Of a stretch of 64,000 nucleotides of DNA, positions 23,401 to 36,000 are shown in pieces. Origin of the DNA: Lycorma delicatula (lineage: Eukaryota; Arthropoda; Insecta; Hemiptera; Fulgoridae). The position numbers and the translations under genes are program-made. Below the pieces are notes generated by a model, which saw nothing but the letters and a program-made list of their open reading frames with translations, made no database searches and was not told where the DNA came from. Where the stretch lies: assembly GCF_047948215.1 (NCBI RefSeq), contig NC_134457.1:88422898-88486897 (forward strand). The letters run 5' to 3'. Position 1 is the stretch's first letter. Each line of letters starts with the position of its first letter.

Positions 23401-25570
23401 GAATGATTTAATTTTTTATAAGTTCTGATACTTTATCTGTTTTTAAAATTGTGGCAGTTATTACAAATGTTATATGAAGTAGCTGTCGAGGAAGGGTTGA
23501 TACCATTTCCCAATTTTTTTTTGCTCCAATTGATGGAGCCCTAATTTTTATTTTTTTTTACAATTATACTGTAAAAATAATATAATTTTGTTAAAAGAAA
23601 GTTATATAGTCAACTGGGATCGAAAATATTTTACAAGGATTTTTATTTTAATTTCAATAGTACTTTTAATACTACATAATGTTTAAGGTAATTTGATCGG
23701 ACCCAAATGAATATTTTAATATTTTTCGTAACTGTATTCTAAATGCTGCATAATTAAGTCATTAATTCTTAAAAATCCCATAGCGTATTTTTTAAACATA
23801 TTTTTAATTTAATATTTTTATTTTTATACGTTTTGTGGAAGCAGAAATTTCTGCAAAGCTGTCAACTACTGAAAAAGAGGGAAAGAGTCGTAATAAGTAA
23901 GATGTAAATAAGAATTTATTTTATAAACGATCGTATTCTTTTCCTATGATGCTGTTTGCTTAATTATATATTAAAAAATTTAAAGTAAATTATTCAAATA
24001 ACTTCAATTTTTATCTGAATTATCTTTGATAATTATTTTCCAGAAAAATTATATATTTTAAAAGCAATATTTTTTTAATATTTATTTTATAATTTACTTG
24101 CTACAAAATGACAATCCGCTAGTAGGTTAGTATGTAATAACAATTAGATGTGCTGATAAATTCAAACTTACTGGTTTTTAAGATCGACGATAATTAATTC
24201 AAATTTATGGATTAACGTAATTTTGTAAAGTAAAATAAACATTATCTATAGGGACCATGACGAGCAGTCATATAAAGAAACCTAGGTCATTTAATAAAAT
24301 TTATTAATAAATTTTAATTTTTCTAAAAGATGGTTGCTTATTGATAAAAAACCCTTATTCTGTTAAGGAAGATATTAATACAATTTATTTTTATTTTTCT
24401 AATAAAATAAAACATATATATTAAAATAAACGTTTATATAAAATATGCTGTAAAATATATTTACTTAGTTTTTATCTCAGAATTTTAATGAAAATATATT
24501 ACAGATTTATTTATTTTTGAGGTACGTTTAACGTGGTTATAGTGGTTTGAACTTTAACCTAGCTTGCTCCTAAATAGTAAAGGAAAAAATACCCATGTAT
24601 GGTAATATGGTAATAAAATAATGTTACCTAAAAGAATAGAAATAAAAATTTATATCAACATTCAACCTTTACCGATTTTGTATAAATTCTGTCTGACATC
24701 TTCAATTAGATTTTATCGAAACTTGTTGGTATTATATAAATCTAACAGTTTTGTTATTTATCTGTTTGTTTTTTGGCGGTTGTGTTTTGATTCGTATTTA
24801 GCGATTGCTGTTCTGTGTGTTTTTTTCTATCGTTTCTAATCCTTAATATCTACGCAACACAGGTGAACATCGACTTTTAATTCAACTGGTCATTCATGGA
24901 TAATAATAAATCGTATCGTTTTACTTCGTAGGCCAATATCAGTATTAATTTTTTTAAACTTTTTGTCTTAGATTTATTCTTCGCTTAAATTTTAAAATTA
25001 AAAGCGAAGCTTGTAATAAAATCTTAAAATAATTTCAGGGTCTTTAAATATGAATCCTGTTGACTGATACTTAGTAAATTAAATATTCTGAAAGTTATTT
25101 ATGCGTTTAACTTTAAGAATATGCCACTTTTGTAAGTAAAGAAAATCTACGTACAGTATTATCCTGTCAGAAAACAGAAGTGTAAATAAGAAAAATATTT
25201 CGGCAGACAAAGTAATAATAAGTTTCCGGCTTAATAAGTTTCCGTTACCAGCTTTAATAAATTAATGACCCATTTTTTCTTTAATAAACTCCCACCAACC
25301 AACTATTTTATTTCGTTTTATCGCAAATATCTACAATCTGTTCGATCGAAACAATAAATAAGGTGTCTTTCAAATTAAGCGCAAAAAATTGATAGATTGT
25401 GGTGACGACGTAGATTTGTTTTTAATTTTAAACATCATTTGTTTTTAGTAGTAGTTTATGACAAATCATCATGTCCAACAACGCTACACGCCCTAACAAC
25501 GTTACACGCCCCAACAACGTTTATAAATCATTGAGATTTATTATCTAGATATAGAATCGGTTACAACTAT
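20406..25570. other. Long AT-rich stretch, no gene seen
   Basis: Includes AT-rich palindromes at 20,567-20,585 (arm GCGTAC) and 20,599-20,633 (arm ending ATATCTGATGT). A block at about 21,700-21,960 shares the GATTTTGATGAAATTT type of phrase with repeat family A and may be a distant relative. The open frames at 21,691-21,933 and 24,621-24,839 have no recognised domain. Confidence 0.5.
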
Positions 25571-25574
25571 CTAT

Positions 25575-26760
25575 CGTGCAGTTCTCAATATTTATGATAT
25601 GTATAATCGGCCAAACAAAAAGCACAATTCATCGTTTGGTTAAAAATTTCAAAGAAAATTTTCTCTGCTTGGTAATAAAATACCAATTCACAAAAAAAAT
25701 GTAAGAATCCAAGAGAATATTGCTGCTGTAAGTGCAAGTGTTCGTGAAAATCGAAATTTATCCATTTCACATCGTTCAAAAGAATTGGGCTTTTCTTCAA
25801 TAACAACATGGCGAATTTTGCGTAAAGATCTTGGTTTACACTCGTTTAAGATTCAAGTAACTCAATAATTAAAGCCAAGAGACAATTCTTTTACTTTGCT
25901 GATCATTCTTTTTGGTTCGCTGAATGAACCTTAGAGCAGCTCGAAGTGGATCTAAATTTTCATTAAAAAAATGTATCTTTTTAGATGAGGCTCATTTTTG
26001 GCGTGATGATAGCTTTGTAACGAAGCAAAATTGCCACTTTTCCAATGACTCAAATTTACTGATTCAACAGCAACCTTTATATTCGAAAAAATCACTGTTT
26101 GGTGTAGATTACGGGCCGATGGCGACATTAAGCCATTTTCGAAAATGGGCAAGGAGATGCTGTTACAGTAAATAGTGAATGCTAAAGAGCTGTGATTCGT
26201 GACTTTTTGTTTTCAAATTTGAAAAATTTGGATTTGTATGAGATGTAGTTTCAACAGACAGTGCCACATGCCATACAGCAACTGAAACGATTCAGTTATT
26301 GCGTCAAAAGTTTGGTAATTCGATAATTTAAGCAGATGGTAACTGGCTACCAAGATCGTGCAGATTTGACTCCCTTAAACCTTTTTCTCAAGTCGAAAGT
26401 CTATAAGAGCAAACCATTAACGATTGATGACTTGAAAGCAAATAATCTACTAGTTATTAGTGGAATTCAAGCTTTCTTTCTTTTTCCTGTTTAGCCTCCG
26501 GTAATTACCTCTCAGATAATATTTCAGAGGATGAATGAGGATGATATGTACGAGTGTAAATGAACTGTATTTACAATCTCAGTTTGACCATTCCTGAGAT
26601 GTGTGGTTAATTGAAACCCAACCACCAAAGAACACCGGTATCCACGATCTAAGTGGAATTCAAGCTGATTTGTGCGAAATTCACGCAGAATTTTGTTGAT
26701 AGACTTGGCTATGTCAAACAAAGCCATGAAGGCGATGAAGGCGATACGAATGACACTGTT
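25575..26760 (+). pseudogene. Tc1/mariner-type DDE transposase relic (CHTA type), split by a SINE
   Basis: Readable pieces in order are an N-terminal HTH-like RPNKSTIHRLVKNFKEN (near 25,605) and, in another frame, a segment ending in DLGLHSFKIQVTQ near 25,860. Then comes FLDEAHFWRDDSFVTKQNCH (about 25,980-26,040), with the first catalytic Asp in LDEAHFW. Near 26,250 FQQ is followed, after a one-base frame change, by SATCHTATETIQLL, so the second catalytic Asp position is disrupted. The third region reads DGNWLPRSCRFDSL. After the inserted SINE (26,474-26,651) the frame resumes with GIQADLCEIHAEFC. Stops and shifts are frequent. This lineage differs from the transposases at 10.2, 11.3 and 58.2 kb. 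Confidence 0.75.
26474..26651 (-). mobile_element. 5'-truncated SINE inside a transposase relic, 15-bp TSD
   Basis: Flanked by AGTGGAATTCAAGCT at 26,459-26,473 and again at 26,652-26,666. On the minus strand it begins at GATCGTGGATACCGGTG, lacking the tRNA-like head present in the copy at 37,457. It ends with the shared tail GAGGCTAAACAGGAAAAAG. 5' truncation, a 3' tail at one end and the duplication together indicate LINE-mediated insertion. Confidence 0.9.
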
Positions 26761-26999
26761 TTTCGAACATAATAAAAAAAAAAAAATATATATTTATATT
26801 ACACATTTCCTTTGTTTCATTGCAATTTTAATTTTTTCTCTGAAAATGGAAGATCCTAAAGATATGTTGAATGTCTATAATTGAGTTGAAGGAGAGAAAG
26901 CCGTTTATTATGGCTGATACTTTTATTTTGACAAATACTATTCCTTTTATTTGGCTGATAATCTTAACAGTTGTCGATTGATCATAATGATAAATTAAT

Positions 27000-27102
27000 T
27001 TTTTGTAACGTGTGATAAAATGTTATCCCTGATCCGGACTCGAACCTAGAATCTCCGGATAAAAGAAAGAGACGCTACCACTTCACCAAGAGATCGGAAT
27101 CT
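27000..27102 (-). mobile_element. tRNA-derived SINE head, minus orientation
   Basis: Minus strand: GATCTCTTGGTGAAGTGGTA (A-box region), GGTTCGAGTCCGG (B box), then CACACGTTACAAAAAATTA. Same head type as at 57,361 and 55,247; the 3' tail is not visible. Confidence 0.7.
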
Positions 27103-30058
27103 ACTAATTAATTTGAAATGAAAATAAAAGATGTTTTTTTAAATAAACAATATTACTCTGTAAATGGATTTTTAAATCTTATGAAAAACAAATCTGAAAT
27201 TTTTTTGCATTTTAGTTTAATGCTTAGAAGTAATATGATCTAATATACGAGTTCATTTATTTTTCATCAGATCAGATATATATTTATATATATATATATA
27301 TAAGTTTCATTACTTATATATATAAGTAATTATTATTATAATCTTTGTTCTTATTTTGTTCTGTGGAATTTGACAAAAAGACTTATTATGTTATCATAAC
27401 CATTTTTAATAAACTATTATTTATTCCATTAATTTATTTAAAATGAAATTTAAGTATTTATTTTTTCAGAACGTGTATTAAATACAATAATACTATTTTT
27501 TACTTTCTCGTCTATAGCGATGAACTCTGCTATAGCAAAAAATAATTAATAAAAAATAGCTATTTTTTTGTGTGTTATAGGAGACATTTAAAAAGAAACG
27601 TTTAACAAACAAAAATGGATTTAAAAAGACAGGTGCTACCTTTGGAAGAAAAAGAATTTATTAAATTTTTGCAAAAATTCAAAAAAGAGTTGGGGATGTT
27701 TTGAACCGAAATAAAACCTCAAATCTTTACTTGGACAATTTAGCAAAAAACTTTCTCACAAATGCTGAAGTTTTTTTTTGTCAAGATCACAGATTACCAA
27801 AAGGTTTTATTTAATATTTATCCCTTTCCCAAAAAAATAACTAAATATTTTTAATTTTTAGCTATAGCTTTCTTCAGAAAAGGCATTATGGGAGTTTTTT
27901 TACATCGACAGGTCTTCAAACTATTATAAACATTTTTTGCTTATCCCACTCCTTTTTGTTTACCACTTGAGGTAAGAAAAATATTTTTTTAATTTTGAAA
28001 AAAAATTATTTCAAATTTAAATCCATGTCGCCAGTTACCCATTACAATTACAATGTAGAGATCTCAATTTTTTGACAGCTCTTGCCCTTTAGTATTCCTT
28101 GAAAAAAATCAGCCAGAATTTTACGACCCATCTCCAGAAAAATAAAACTTTGTTTATTTAGAATTATGCTTATTAAATCTTTGTATTATTTTTAAATTTA
28201 TTATCACAATTTTAGAGATTATTTTCTTAATAATTTTATCGGAATGTTTTCCCTTGAGTACGGTAGCTTCCAAAATGAAGAAACAATTTTCAATTTAAAA
28301 TTTTTAATGCTTAAAACATGGTTAAAAAATAAAGTCACTAAAATGGCTTAATACCCCTCTCCTGATGAGAAGCTCCCAAATATAAATTTAAAAAAAAATT
28401 AAAAATTAAAAAAAAAAATTTATTTAATAACAACTTTTGTAAAAATCTTAATTATTAAAAAAGTTCCCTGATGCCCTAAATTTTCAAAAAATTGAAAATA
28501 TATTTTTCGTAATTGTGATGCTAATATACTAATATTAAGAATTCTGGTTAATGCTTTATTTTATTGAAAGTCTTGGCTACGAGAATTAAAAAATTTAAAT
28601 ATAATCAAATTGAATTTAAATGTATATTCAATTCGTTGCCGGCATTTTTAAAAATAAACTTGATTTCTCAATATATTTATTTACAATTTTCATTTATGGT
28701 CAAATAATTTCTATTAAAACGTTTGCTAAAATTACTTTATGTGTTTAGTATTATTTGTTTACTTTATTATTAATAAATTACATATTTTTTTATATATTAC
28801 TGATCAAGATTTTCATACGGTTCTCTTTGGTTCTTATTTGAATGCATTGAGAGAGTTCCATTTTTTCTGCGAAATTGGATACCAACTATTTATTCTTTAT
28901 TTAATGTATCTTAATATATTTTTACTGTTACTATTATTATGATCAAAATAAAAATGTACATTTACTTAAAATAACGTTTCTTATGTTTGGAGAGAAAAAA
29001 TGTAATAAATAAAAAAAGAATATTAAATATCGAGAAACGTTACAAATTATTATTTGTTTATTTTTACGGTTTTAAAAAATATATATTTAATGTTCTGGCG
29101 AAATTGAAGGTAATTATGAATTTTAATAGCTGTTTATACGTTAATCGGTATGTTTTTGTATCTTCTCTTTTGTTTGAAATAAGAGAAAGAATGCGGAATT
29201 TAAAAGATACTTAGTTGGGAAACAGCGCAGTAGTTTTAACTGACTCTTTTAAACGGAAAGCTTGTTCTGCTTTGAAGTTATATATCAAAGCACATCAAAG
29301 TAGTAGTTTCTTAATAGTTCAAATGCAATAATAAGGAATCTTCGACCATTTATCACTGAATATTTAGCATTTACTATATTGAATTATAATTGTAAACTTT
29401 GAAAAGATGTTTTACATAATTTTTTTTTATACTATGTACCTGTCATTTAAAATTTTTTGTTATATAATCCTCGATCAAAAATATTTCGATTTTAGAGATT
29501 CCCTTAAAGGATGAACGCTCTTTATCAACGCCTCAATTACGCAAATAACTTCTATTCTTTTTATAGTTCTATTATAACAACCAGGAACTACTGAGAAGTT
29601 ATTATTGTTAACAAAACATCCGACTATGGATAATCCCAACCTTGTAGTAGACCTTTATTAAGTTATGTCGACATATAAAAGTAATATTTATCTACTACTT
29701 ATCAAAGATGAAACAACAGAAAGAAAAACATATGAATCTTAATAACACAATTATCTATAACGGCCGTTAGAGATTTACTGATTTATAGAAGGCGTTATTT
29801 TTTACATTGGTGAAACCAACAGGTTGTATTTATTATTAAATTTTATTTTTTATTTTTTTAATGTTTTACTACCAAGCTATTATTTAAGTGGTACTGTAGA
29901 TCTCTTTTGAAACTAGCTGTAAAATACCGTTTTTTTTCTGTAGAGCTGTCGTAGGACAAAATCTTTACGTCAAATTTTTTTTGATACTTTAAAATGTTGT
30001 CACAAATCTAGCCTTTTCATTTAACATTTTTAATTTTTTTTATCCTTGAGTACCCTAA
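27103..30058. other. AT-rich stretch, no gene seen
   Basis: Short (TA)n near 27,288-27,302. The open frames at 28,739-28,942 and 28,987-29,214 are Phe/Lys/Ile-rich without domains. Confidence 0.55.
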
Positions 30059-30090
30059 GTACGCAACGGGGGGGGGGGGGCGTTGCGTAC
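30059..30090. repeat. Poly-G tract inside a perfect 10-bp inverted repeat
   Basis: GTACGCAACG (30,059-30,068) and its exact reverse complement CGTTGCGTAC (30,081-30,090) flank twelve consecutive G residues, in a region that is otherwise strongly A/T. Confidence 0.9.
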
Positions 30091-30289
30091 CGAAAAATAA
30101 ATAGTTTTGACTTAAAGTTTTTTAAATTTAATTTTTCTATGTTTAACGGTTGAAAGGTTAATTAAGAGTGTCATAATTTGTTAACATATATATATATATA
30201 TATATGTATGTATATACAGTGATTCTCGAAAAAATGTTACAAAATTTCAGGATATTATCTATTGGTAAAAACAAAGAAATTTATTTTAA

Positions 30290-30560
30290 CATAGGTCTGA
30301 AAATACTTCGTTAGCTGACGAAAGATTTCGCCCTGATTTCTGGACCTTCGGTAAAATTAAGCCAGACTGTAATTCTTGGAACCCAAATGGATAAATGGTT
30401 TTATATAAAATCTGACGTGAATTTAATTTTTTTCTTTTTTTGTCACCTTAAGGCAGGAACAATTTTTTTAAAACATTTTAACCGATTTATGTACTTCCTT
30501 GTTATAACTATAGCAGCATATATCGCTATAGCCGGGAAAGTAAAAATAAAATAAGTAAAT
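30290..30560 (+). repeat. Dispersed repeat family B, copy 2, with shared tail
   Basis: The core CGAAAGATTTCGCCCTGATT and CCAGACTGTAATTCTTGGAA matches the copy at 5,720. It continues into GTCACCTTAAGGCAGGAACA and CATATATCGCTATAGCCGGG, which recur at 37,880-37,995. Confidence 0.6.
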
Positions 30561-32340
30561 AAAATAATAAAATAAAATGATAAGAAATAAGTACATGAAA
30601 AAGTTGATCTTTATAGTTCAATTCTATAATTATCGTTTTTCTGAACGATTAAAAAAAAAAATCGTTAGCAGTTTTTTAAAAATTTTCTATACTATTACAG
30701 AATATAACAGTACAATTTAATATAAATTTATAATTTGTTTCTGTTTAAATTATAATTTCATTATAAAGTTGTTTATTTTTCAATAATATATTCCATTTTA
30801 AAGTTGTTTATTGTTCAATAATATATTCCATTACTTGAGTGTTTAAAATTACATTATTTGAATATTTAATTTGTTTAAAAGTAGTTACTGTAACCATTCT
30901 ATTCTTCATGAAGATTAGAACAAACAACAGCGATGGATTAACTTGAATTCAGCGGTGTTACCATTTAGTGTAATAAAAGTTGTATGTAATGTACGTTAAC
31001 CCTTTAAAACTTTGGAATAAGTAAAGTCGTTTGAATAATTTAATCATTTGTTGGAAAATAATAGTGTAATTTAAACTGAGTAAATGAAAAATATTGTTTT
31101 AAACGTAGTCCCATTGCAACTGTCTAATGTATTTTGTCCATTCAATCAACTGTAGACTTAAATTTACGGCTAAATATTAAGTAAACGTAGGCTACTGATT
31201 AATGCTTTAGAACTATATTTTTAAATATCTTTTGCTCGATTTTACAAAAAAGTTTTAAGTAGAGTCTATTTTATTCAGTTTAATAATTTTTATAAGTGAC
31301 ATCATTTGTGTGGCGTTTATAACTATAATATATATTATCGCAGAATTACAAAAAAAAATAAAAAAAAAATATATATATATATATATACTTTTTAACTGTT
31401 GGAATCGGCAGATCTGTTTACAGATTAAAGAAGTTGCGCTCACATTCAAAAGCACAAAGGATTTGGTCACAAAAAACGCAACCCATTTCTTAGAGTTTTC
31501 AACTTAAGAGTTACAAATTTTGCAAAGTTTAAAAAATTGCTTGAATAAATTCTTTATTAAATAAATCACTTTAATTTATAATTTATATTGTTTTATTTTC
31601 AAGATGTGTATATACATTGTTTACGTAAATCTAAAGGAGTTGATGAAATGTCCCATAGAAAATGATTTTTTGTAATAAAAAATGAAATAAAACTTTGTTT
31701 AGCCTGTAGTATATTTTTATGAATGAGCCCACAATTTGTTTTTTTTTAATTTTTGTGTTTTACTGGTGATTATATAGTATTATACTGTCTTTTATTCATA
31801 AATTGTAATACTAAATTGGAATGAATGATTGATTGATAGATATTAATGCATATTAATCTAGTCAGTAGTTCTTTCTCTCTTCTGTGTTTTACTGTTGTTA
31901 ATTTTTCCCTAATTCTCTAATCTAAGCAAAGAGGATTAAAAAAAATTTTTTAATTCACATCACGGAAATACCCATGTTACTGTGTAGCTTTACTCTAAAT
32001 AACGTCTACCCATATTTAACAGAATAATAAATAAATATTTTTTTAAAAAATAAATATTGAGAAAGATCATATAGCATGGTTTCTGATAACATATTCTGTA
32101 GTAGGATGACAATAAGGGTTTTACAAATACTAATGAATATTTTTTTAGTGATTTAAAAAAAAGATGGAATAATGGTATTATTCTGTACCTTGTTCGTTAT
32201 CTCCCCCAAATAAAACAACATCGAAGTTATAAATTTTTGTTTTAAATCTATCATTTATCATTATCGATTAATATTATTAATCATACCATTAACTATAATT
32301 TCACATACTGTATATAAAAATATTATATACCAACAATTTT
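30560..32340. other. AT-rich stretch, no gene seen
   Basis: A short local direct repeat of AAAGTTGTTTATT...CAATAATATATTCCATT lies at about 30,766-30,833. Open frames around 31,255-31,507 overlap an (AT)n tract and are not called. Confidence 0.55.
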
Positions 32341-32344
32341 TTTT

Positions 32345-32560
32345 ATCTAAGTACCGGAGGCGTGAAGTTTACACCATCGCACCCCTTAAAAAAAATCGAA
32401 ATTAAAAAAATCCGAAAATGGTTTTTATAACCTGAAAAGTATGTGCAATTCTAAATCTAGTGGGTATCTCGTTTAATATAATCGGAAATGGGAAAAATTT
32501 GCAAGAATTGTTCAAAATTCTTTCTGCATCCTTTTCTAGGTTAAATTTCAAAAAAATCTT
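32345..32560. repeat. Short relative of the 48.4-kb repeat
   Basis: TACCGGAGGCG near 32,350 followed by ACACCATCGCACC near 32,370 echoes TACCGGAGGCG and ACACCGTCGCACC at 48,419-48,512, but lacks the intervening palindromic segment. Inferred to be an internally deleted or related copy. Confidence 0.35.
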
Positions 32561-32881
32561 TAGATATTCACATGAAAATTACACGTACCAAAGATCAAGT
32601 TGATATCTTCATGTTTTACGAAAAATTAAAAAAAATAGTAAATTTCATTGTTAAATTTCATTTTAACCCTTTAATCTTGTGGATTGCATATGTTATGCGG
32701 GATTGCGTCGTAAGCAATAATAAGGAAGTTTTAGACTGGGTATTACTATTTTTACGAACTGTTAATATTTTACAAAAAATAAAATAAAATTGTAATGTCT
32801 CTTTGTTCTAGTGTTGAAGAATTATTTTAATGTGTTTCTATTTTCTTTCATTTAATTGTTATGATATTTATTATTTTTATT

Positions 32882-33375
32882 CTGTATCCGAAAAGGGATC
32901 TTTTACACTCTCTCGAACTTTATTGATGTTTTATTTAAATTTTTTATTTATATCTCATTTATTTTAATTTTATTAAATATTAAATTTTATCTTGTTAAGT
33001 TTCCCACTGTGATATTAGTTATACATTTTCTAGTGATAATAGTAAGTTTTTAATGATATTTTATCTGTGTTATTAGTTGTAAGGTTTTGTTGTTTTTTAT
33101 TTTTTATTTTAGTTTTTAACCTAGTTTTAATTTTTATGTTAGTTATAGTTTTTATGTTAGTTTTTTAGTCTTTTCGTTATCCGAGATGGGACCCTTTACA
33201 CCCCTCTTGGGCTTTATTAATTTTTATTTTACTTCTAATTAAATTTTATTTTACTTCATTTTAATCTTTACGCTTATTTTTAATTCAAACTTTGCGGCTG
33301 TGATATTAGTTTTAATAGTTTTTAAGAGAAATTTTAGCTGAGATATTGTTGTTTTTTATTTAATATTTTTGTTTT
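32882..33375. repeat. Imperfect tandem duplication, about 290-bp period
   Basis: The first unit (about 32,882-33,115) and second unit (about 33,172-33,375) share, in order, a TATCCGAnAnGGGA phrase, ACTTTATTGAT versus GCTTTATTAAT, CTGTGATATTAGTT, and a GTTGTTTTTTATTT end. Divergence is substantial, so the duplication is old. Confidence 0.6.
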
Positions 33376-33419
33376 TAAGCTGTTTCAATTCTTTTATTCT
33401 ATAAAATTCTTTCCAGGCA

Positions 33420-33720
33420 TGATAACGCCAATGCTTTAGCCCCCCCAAAAAAAAAAAATAATACTAACCCTGTAAACTCAAAAAAACCCTGAAATTTCAA
33501 AAAAATCCTTTCTGAGTATGCATTTACACCGTAAGAAAATCGTGTATACAAATTTTCATCAGTTTATCTTTGATAGTTTTTGCTACCAAAAACTAGCTTA
33601 TACTAGTTGCAGGGCGTGCCGTAGTCACGCCTCCGCAGCTAGGCCCTCCGGGCGGGCTGTTCTGGCGGGCGGCGTCTCCGAATTGGATTATTAGGTGTCC
33701 AAAAGTGATTACCTCTTGTG
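33420..33720. repeat. Probable repeat end with GC-rich patch
   Basis: Starts with a C7-A12 tract near 33,439. It ends with a GC-rich block (33,610-33,685) that includes AGGCCCTCCGGGCGGGC, in sharp contrast to the surrounding AT-rich DNA. Class not recognised. Confidence 0.4.
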
Positions 33721-34584
33721 TAAAAGCGGTTTTTTTTATTGATGAAAAAATTATTTATTTATTTAAATAAATTATTAATTTATTTAATTAATTGATCAAG
33801 GAAAAGCGAAAAAATATCAACAAATCTTCCCAATTAAATTTGGTTTAGATAGATTTAGGCATCTTTTAAAGATTGCACACTCTCAACATTTTCATCAAGA
33901 TCCATAACATTCATATGCAAATTCACTCACTACGGGAGCTGGAAACTTAAATATAAATTAAATTAATTTATTTATTATTTATATATTACATTCAGTTTAC
34001 GAAACAAATTATCATAATACTAACCTACTAACCTTCCTTGACCCAATAAAAAAAGAGAAGTTGGCTTCAAAATCAATAAATCGCTAAGGAGGAGGATATA
34101 TAGGATTCAGAATTCTTCTAATCTTGACCTTTATTGTTTACCTTTTAATTGACCGACGTGTTTTGCCTATATGTATGTTTAATTGTAACTACTAGGCCAA
34201 AAATAAAATCATATTTACGGTTCTAAATGGATAATCGATAGTATTTTCAGTATCGTTTTATTTGTATCGAAATTGGTTGTGTTTTAAGATCTGCTACGAT
34301 ACTGAATGAATAAATTACGATAGTAAAATTTATTAATTTATTTTATAATTATTGTTAATGTTGTTATTTATTGTTTATAAACATTTAAGAAAAAATCTTA
34401 TGTTTTTTGACGGGCAGTATGTTCAATCAAGTAAGCATGTTCTTTCTTTTTGCTCTTATTAGTTGGTGTTGCTTTTTTTACTTATTGTCTATAAACGTTT
34501 AAGAAAATAAAAAACATATGATTTTTTAACGGGCAGTGTGTTTGACCATGTATGCATGTTCTCAGCTAAGGGGGACGGATACAG
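33720..34584. other. AT-rich stretch, no gene seen
   Basis: Two similar segments at about 34,385-34,445 and 34,497-34,560 both contain GACGGGCAGTRTGTT-like and GCATGTTCT phrases, suggesting a small local duplication. No gene recognised. Confidence 0.5.
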
Positions 34585-34744
34585 CCGGCCTCCGTGGCGC
34601 GAGCGGTACTGTCTCAGCCTTTCATCCGGATGCCCCGGGTTCGAATCCCGGTTGGGCATGGCATTTTCACACGCTACAAAAATTGCCATTCATCTCATCC
34701 TCTGAATCAATACCTAACGGTCGTCCTGGAAGTAATAAAAAGGA
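34585..34744 (+). mobile_element. Full-length tRNA-derived SINE with near-identical TSD
   Basis: The head CCGGCCTCCGTGGCGCGAGC holds the A box and GGGTTCGAATCCC is a canonical B box. The body continues TGGCATTTTCACACGCTACA and the tail TCATCCTCTGAATCAATACC, ending AATAAAAAGG. Flanks GGGGACGGATACAG (34,571-34,584) and GGGGAACGGATACACAG (34,745-34,761) look like a slightly diverged target duplication. Open frames overlapping it on both strands are SINE translations, not genes. Confidence 0.9.
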
Positions 34745-34799
34745 GGGGAACGGATACACAGGCAAACACACATACAAATGCCCTTTAGTAGGGTAGGAT

Positions 34800-36000
34800 A
34801 TGTATACACGTGAAAATAGATATGTAGGGTCCAATAATAAAAAAATGTCTATAGGCGACTTGATAAAAGATACAGTCACTTCCTAACCGAGATAACCATT
34901 TCTAAGGTAGGCGCTCGATAATTCGATTACTTACTCCTGGCTTAATAAGAAAAGAGAGGAATAAAGTATTTTCCTTTTTTTTCTTTACTGAACCACATAT
35001 CCTGTTGTATATCAGTATTCTAAACCAACCGAAATTAAGGAGATAGAAATAAAAATTTTAATTGCTCTTTTTAACTGTATAGTGAACATTATTATTTTTG
35101 GATAAAACAACTCGTAACTAGTTCATCTTGTATATGAAGTGTTTTATATATAATTCATAGCCGGAAGAAAATTTGTATTAGATATTGTAATGTAGTTTAA
35201 TTTACGTATTCATTTCTATAAAGAAATATGTATTACATACAATTGGTTGTACTCAGCTGAACAAGTACTTTCCGTTACACTAGGAAACTTATAAATACTA
35301 CCTATTACATATCATTACTATATTACATATCACATATATATATTACATATTAATTAATTAATTAACCATAATTAATTAGTCGTATTAAAGCTTCATTTTA
35401 TCATGGCAATGATAAAATGAAGCAATAGACTGATAGGTGTAATAGACTGATAGGTAAACATTGTATATTAAAAATTGACTAAATTGAACAGCAAATACAG
35501 GAATATTAACCAATAAACTGTAACTTATTAATGAAAATCTAATTGTATAATTAGTAAAATATTCATTCTTTTAATATAAGTAATAAAGTAATGAATGTAG
35601 TTTAAATCTTTGTAATATAAAAATTCGTCATTTAATTAAAGTAATTATAAAGATATGTATACACTTGATTTAATTTTTTTTTTCATATAGTTTTTCAAGA
35701 TGAATATGATTTGATTTTCTGAGGGATAGAATTGCGAATAATACCCGTTATCTTATTTTATCCGTTAAATTACGAAGTAATTTTTAAATTTTCTATTTTA
35801 TAACTGATTAATAATGAATTATTTAATAAAATTGTCTCTCTTTTATTTTTAAGTCGGATATTATATACCGGAGTAAGGGTGCTCCTGTATTTGTTTTATT
35901 TTGAGAAGAAAACTGACTGGCTTAAGCAGAGTAGCGGTCAAAGTAATGTAGAAAGCAGCATCATAATCATATTTCTCTGATGTAGTCTGGAAATAAAACA
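34800..36000. other. AT-rich stretch with a perfect hairpin
   Basis: A perfect 14-bp hairpin lies at 35,390-35,403/35,410-35,423 (arm GCTTCATTTTATCA). It is followed directly by a twice-repeated AATAGACTGATAGGT. No gene seen. Confidence 0.6.

Noticed and set aside
26524..26727. 67-codon minus frame
   Set aside because: Translation of a SINE crossing into the transposase relic.
31255..31507. Overlapping sense and antisense frames
   Set aside because: They run through an (AT)n tract and have no domain.
34585..34660. Possible functional tRNA gene
   Set aside because: Good B box, but no complete cloverleaf by eye, and it is the head of a SINE with its own target duplication.
34489..34879. Four overlapping frames on both strands
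   Set aside because: All are translations of the SINE at 34,585-34,744; the Ser/Pro/Gly-rich peptides come from its tRNA-like head.
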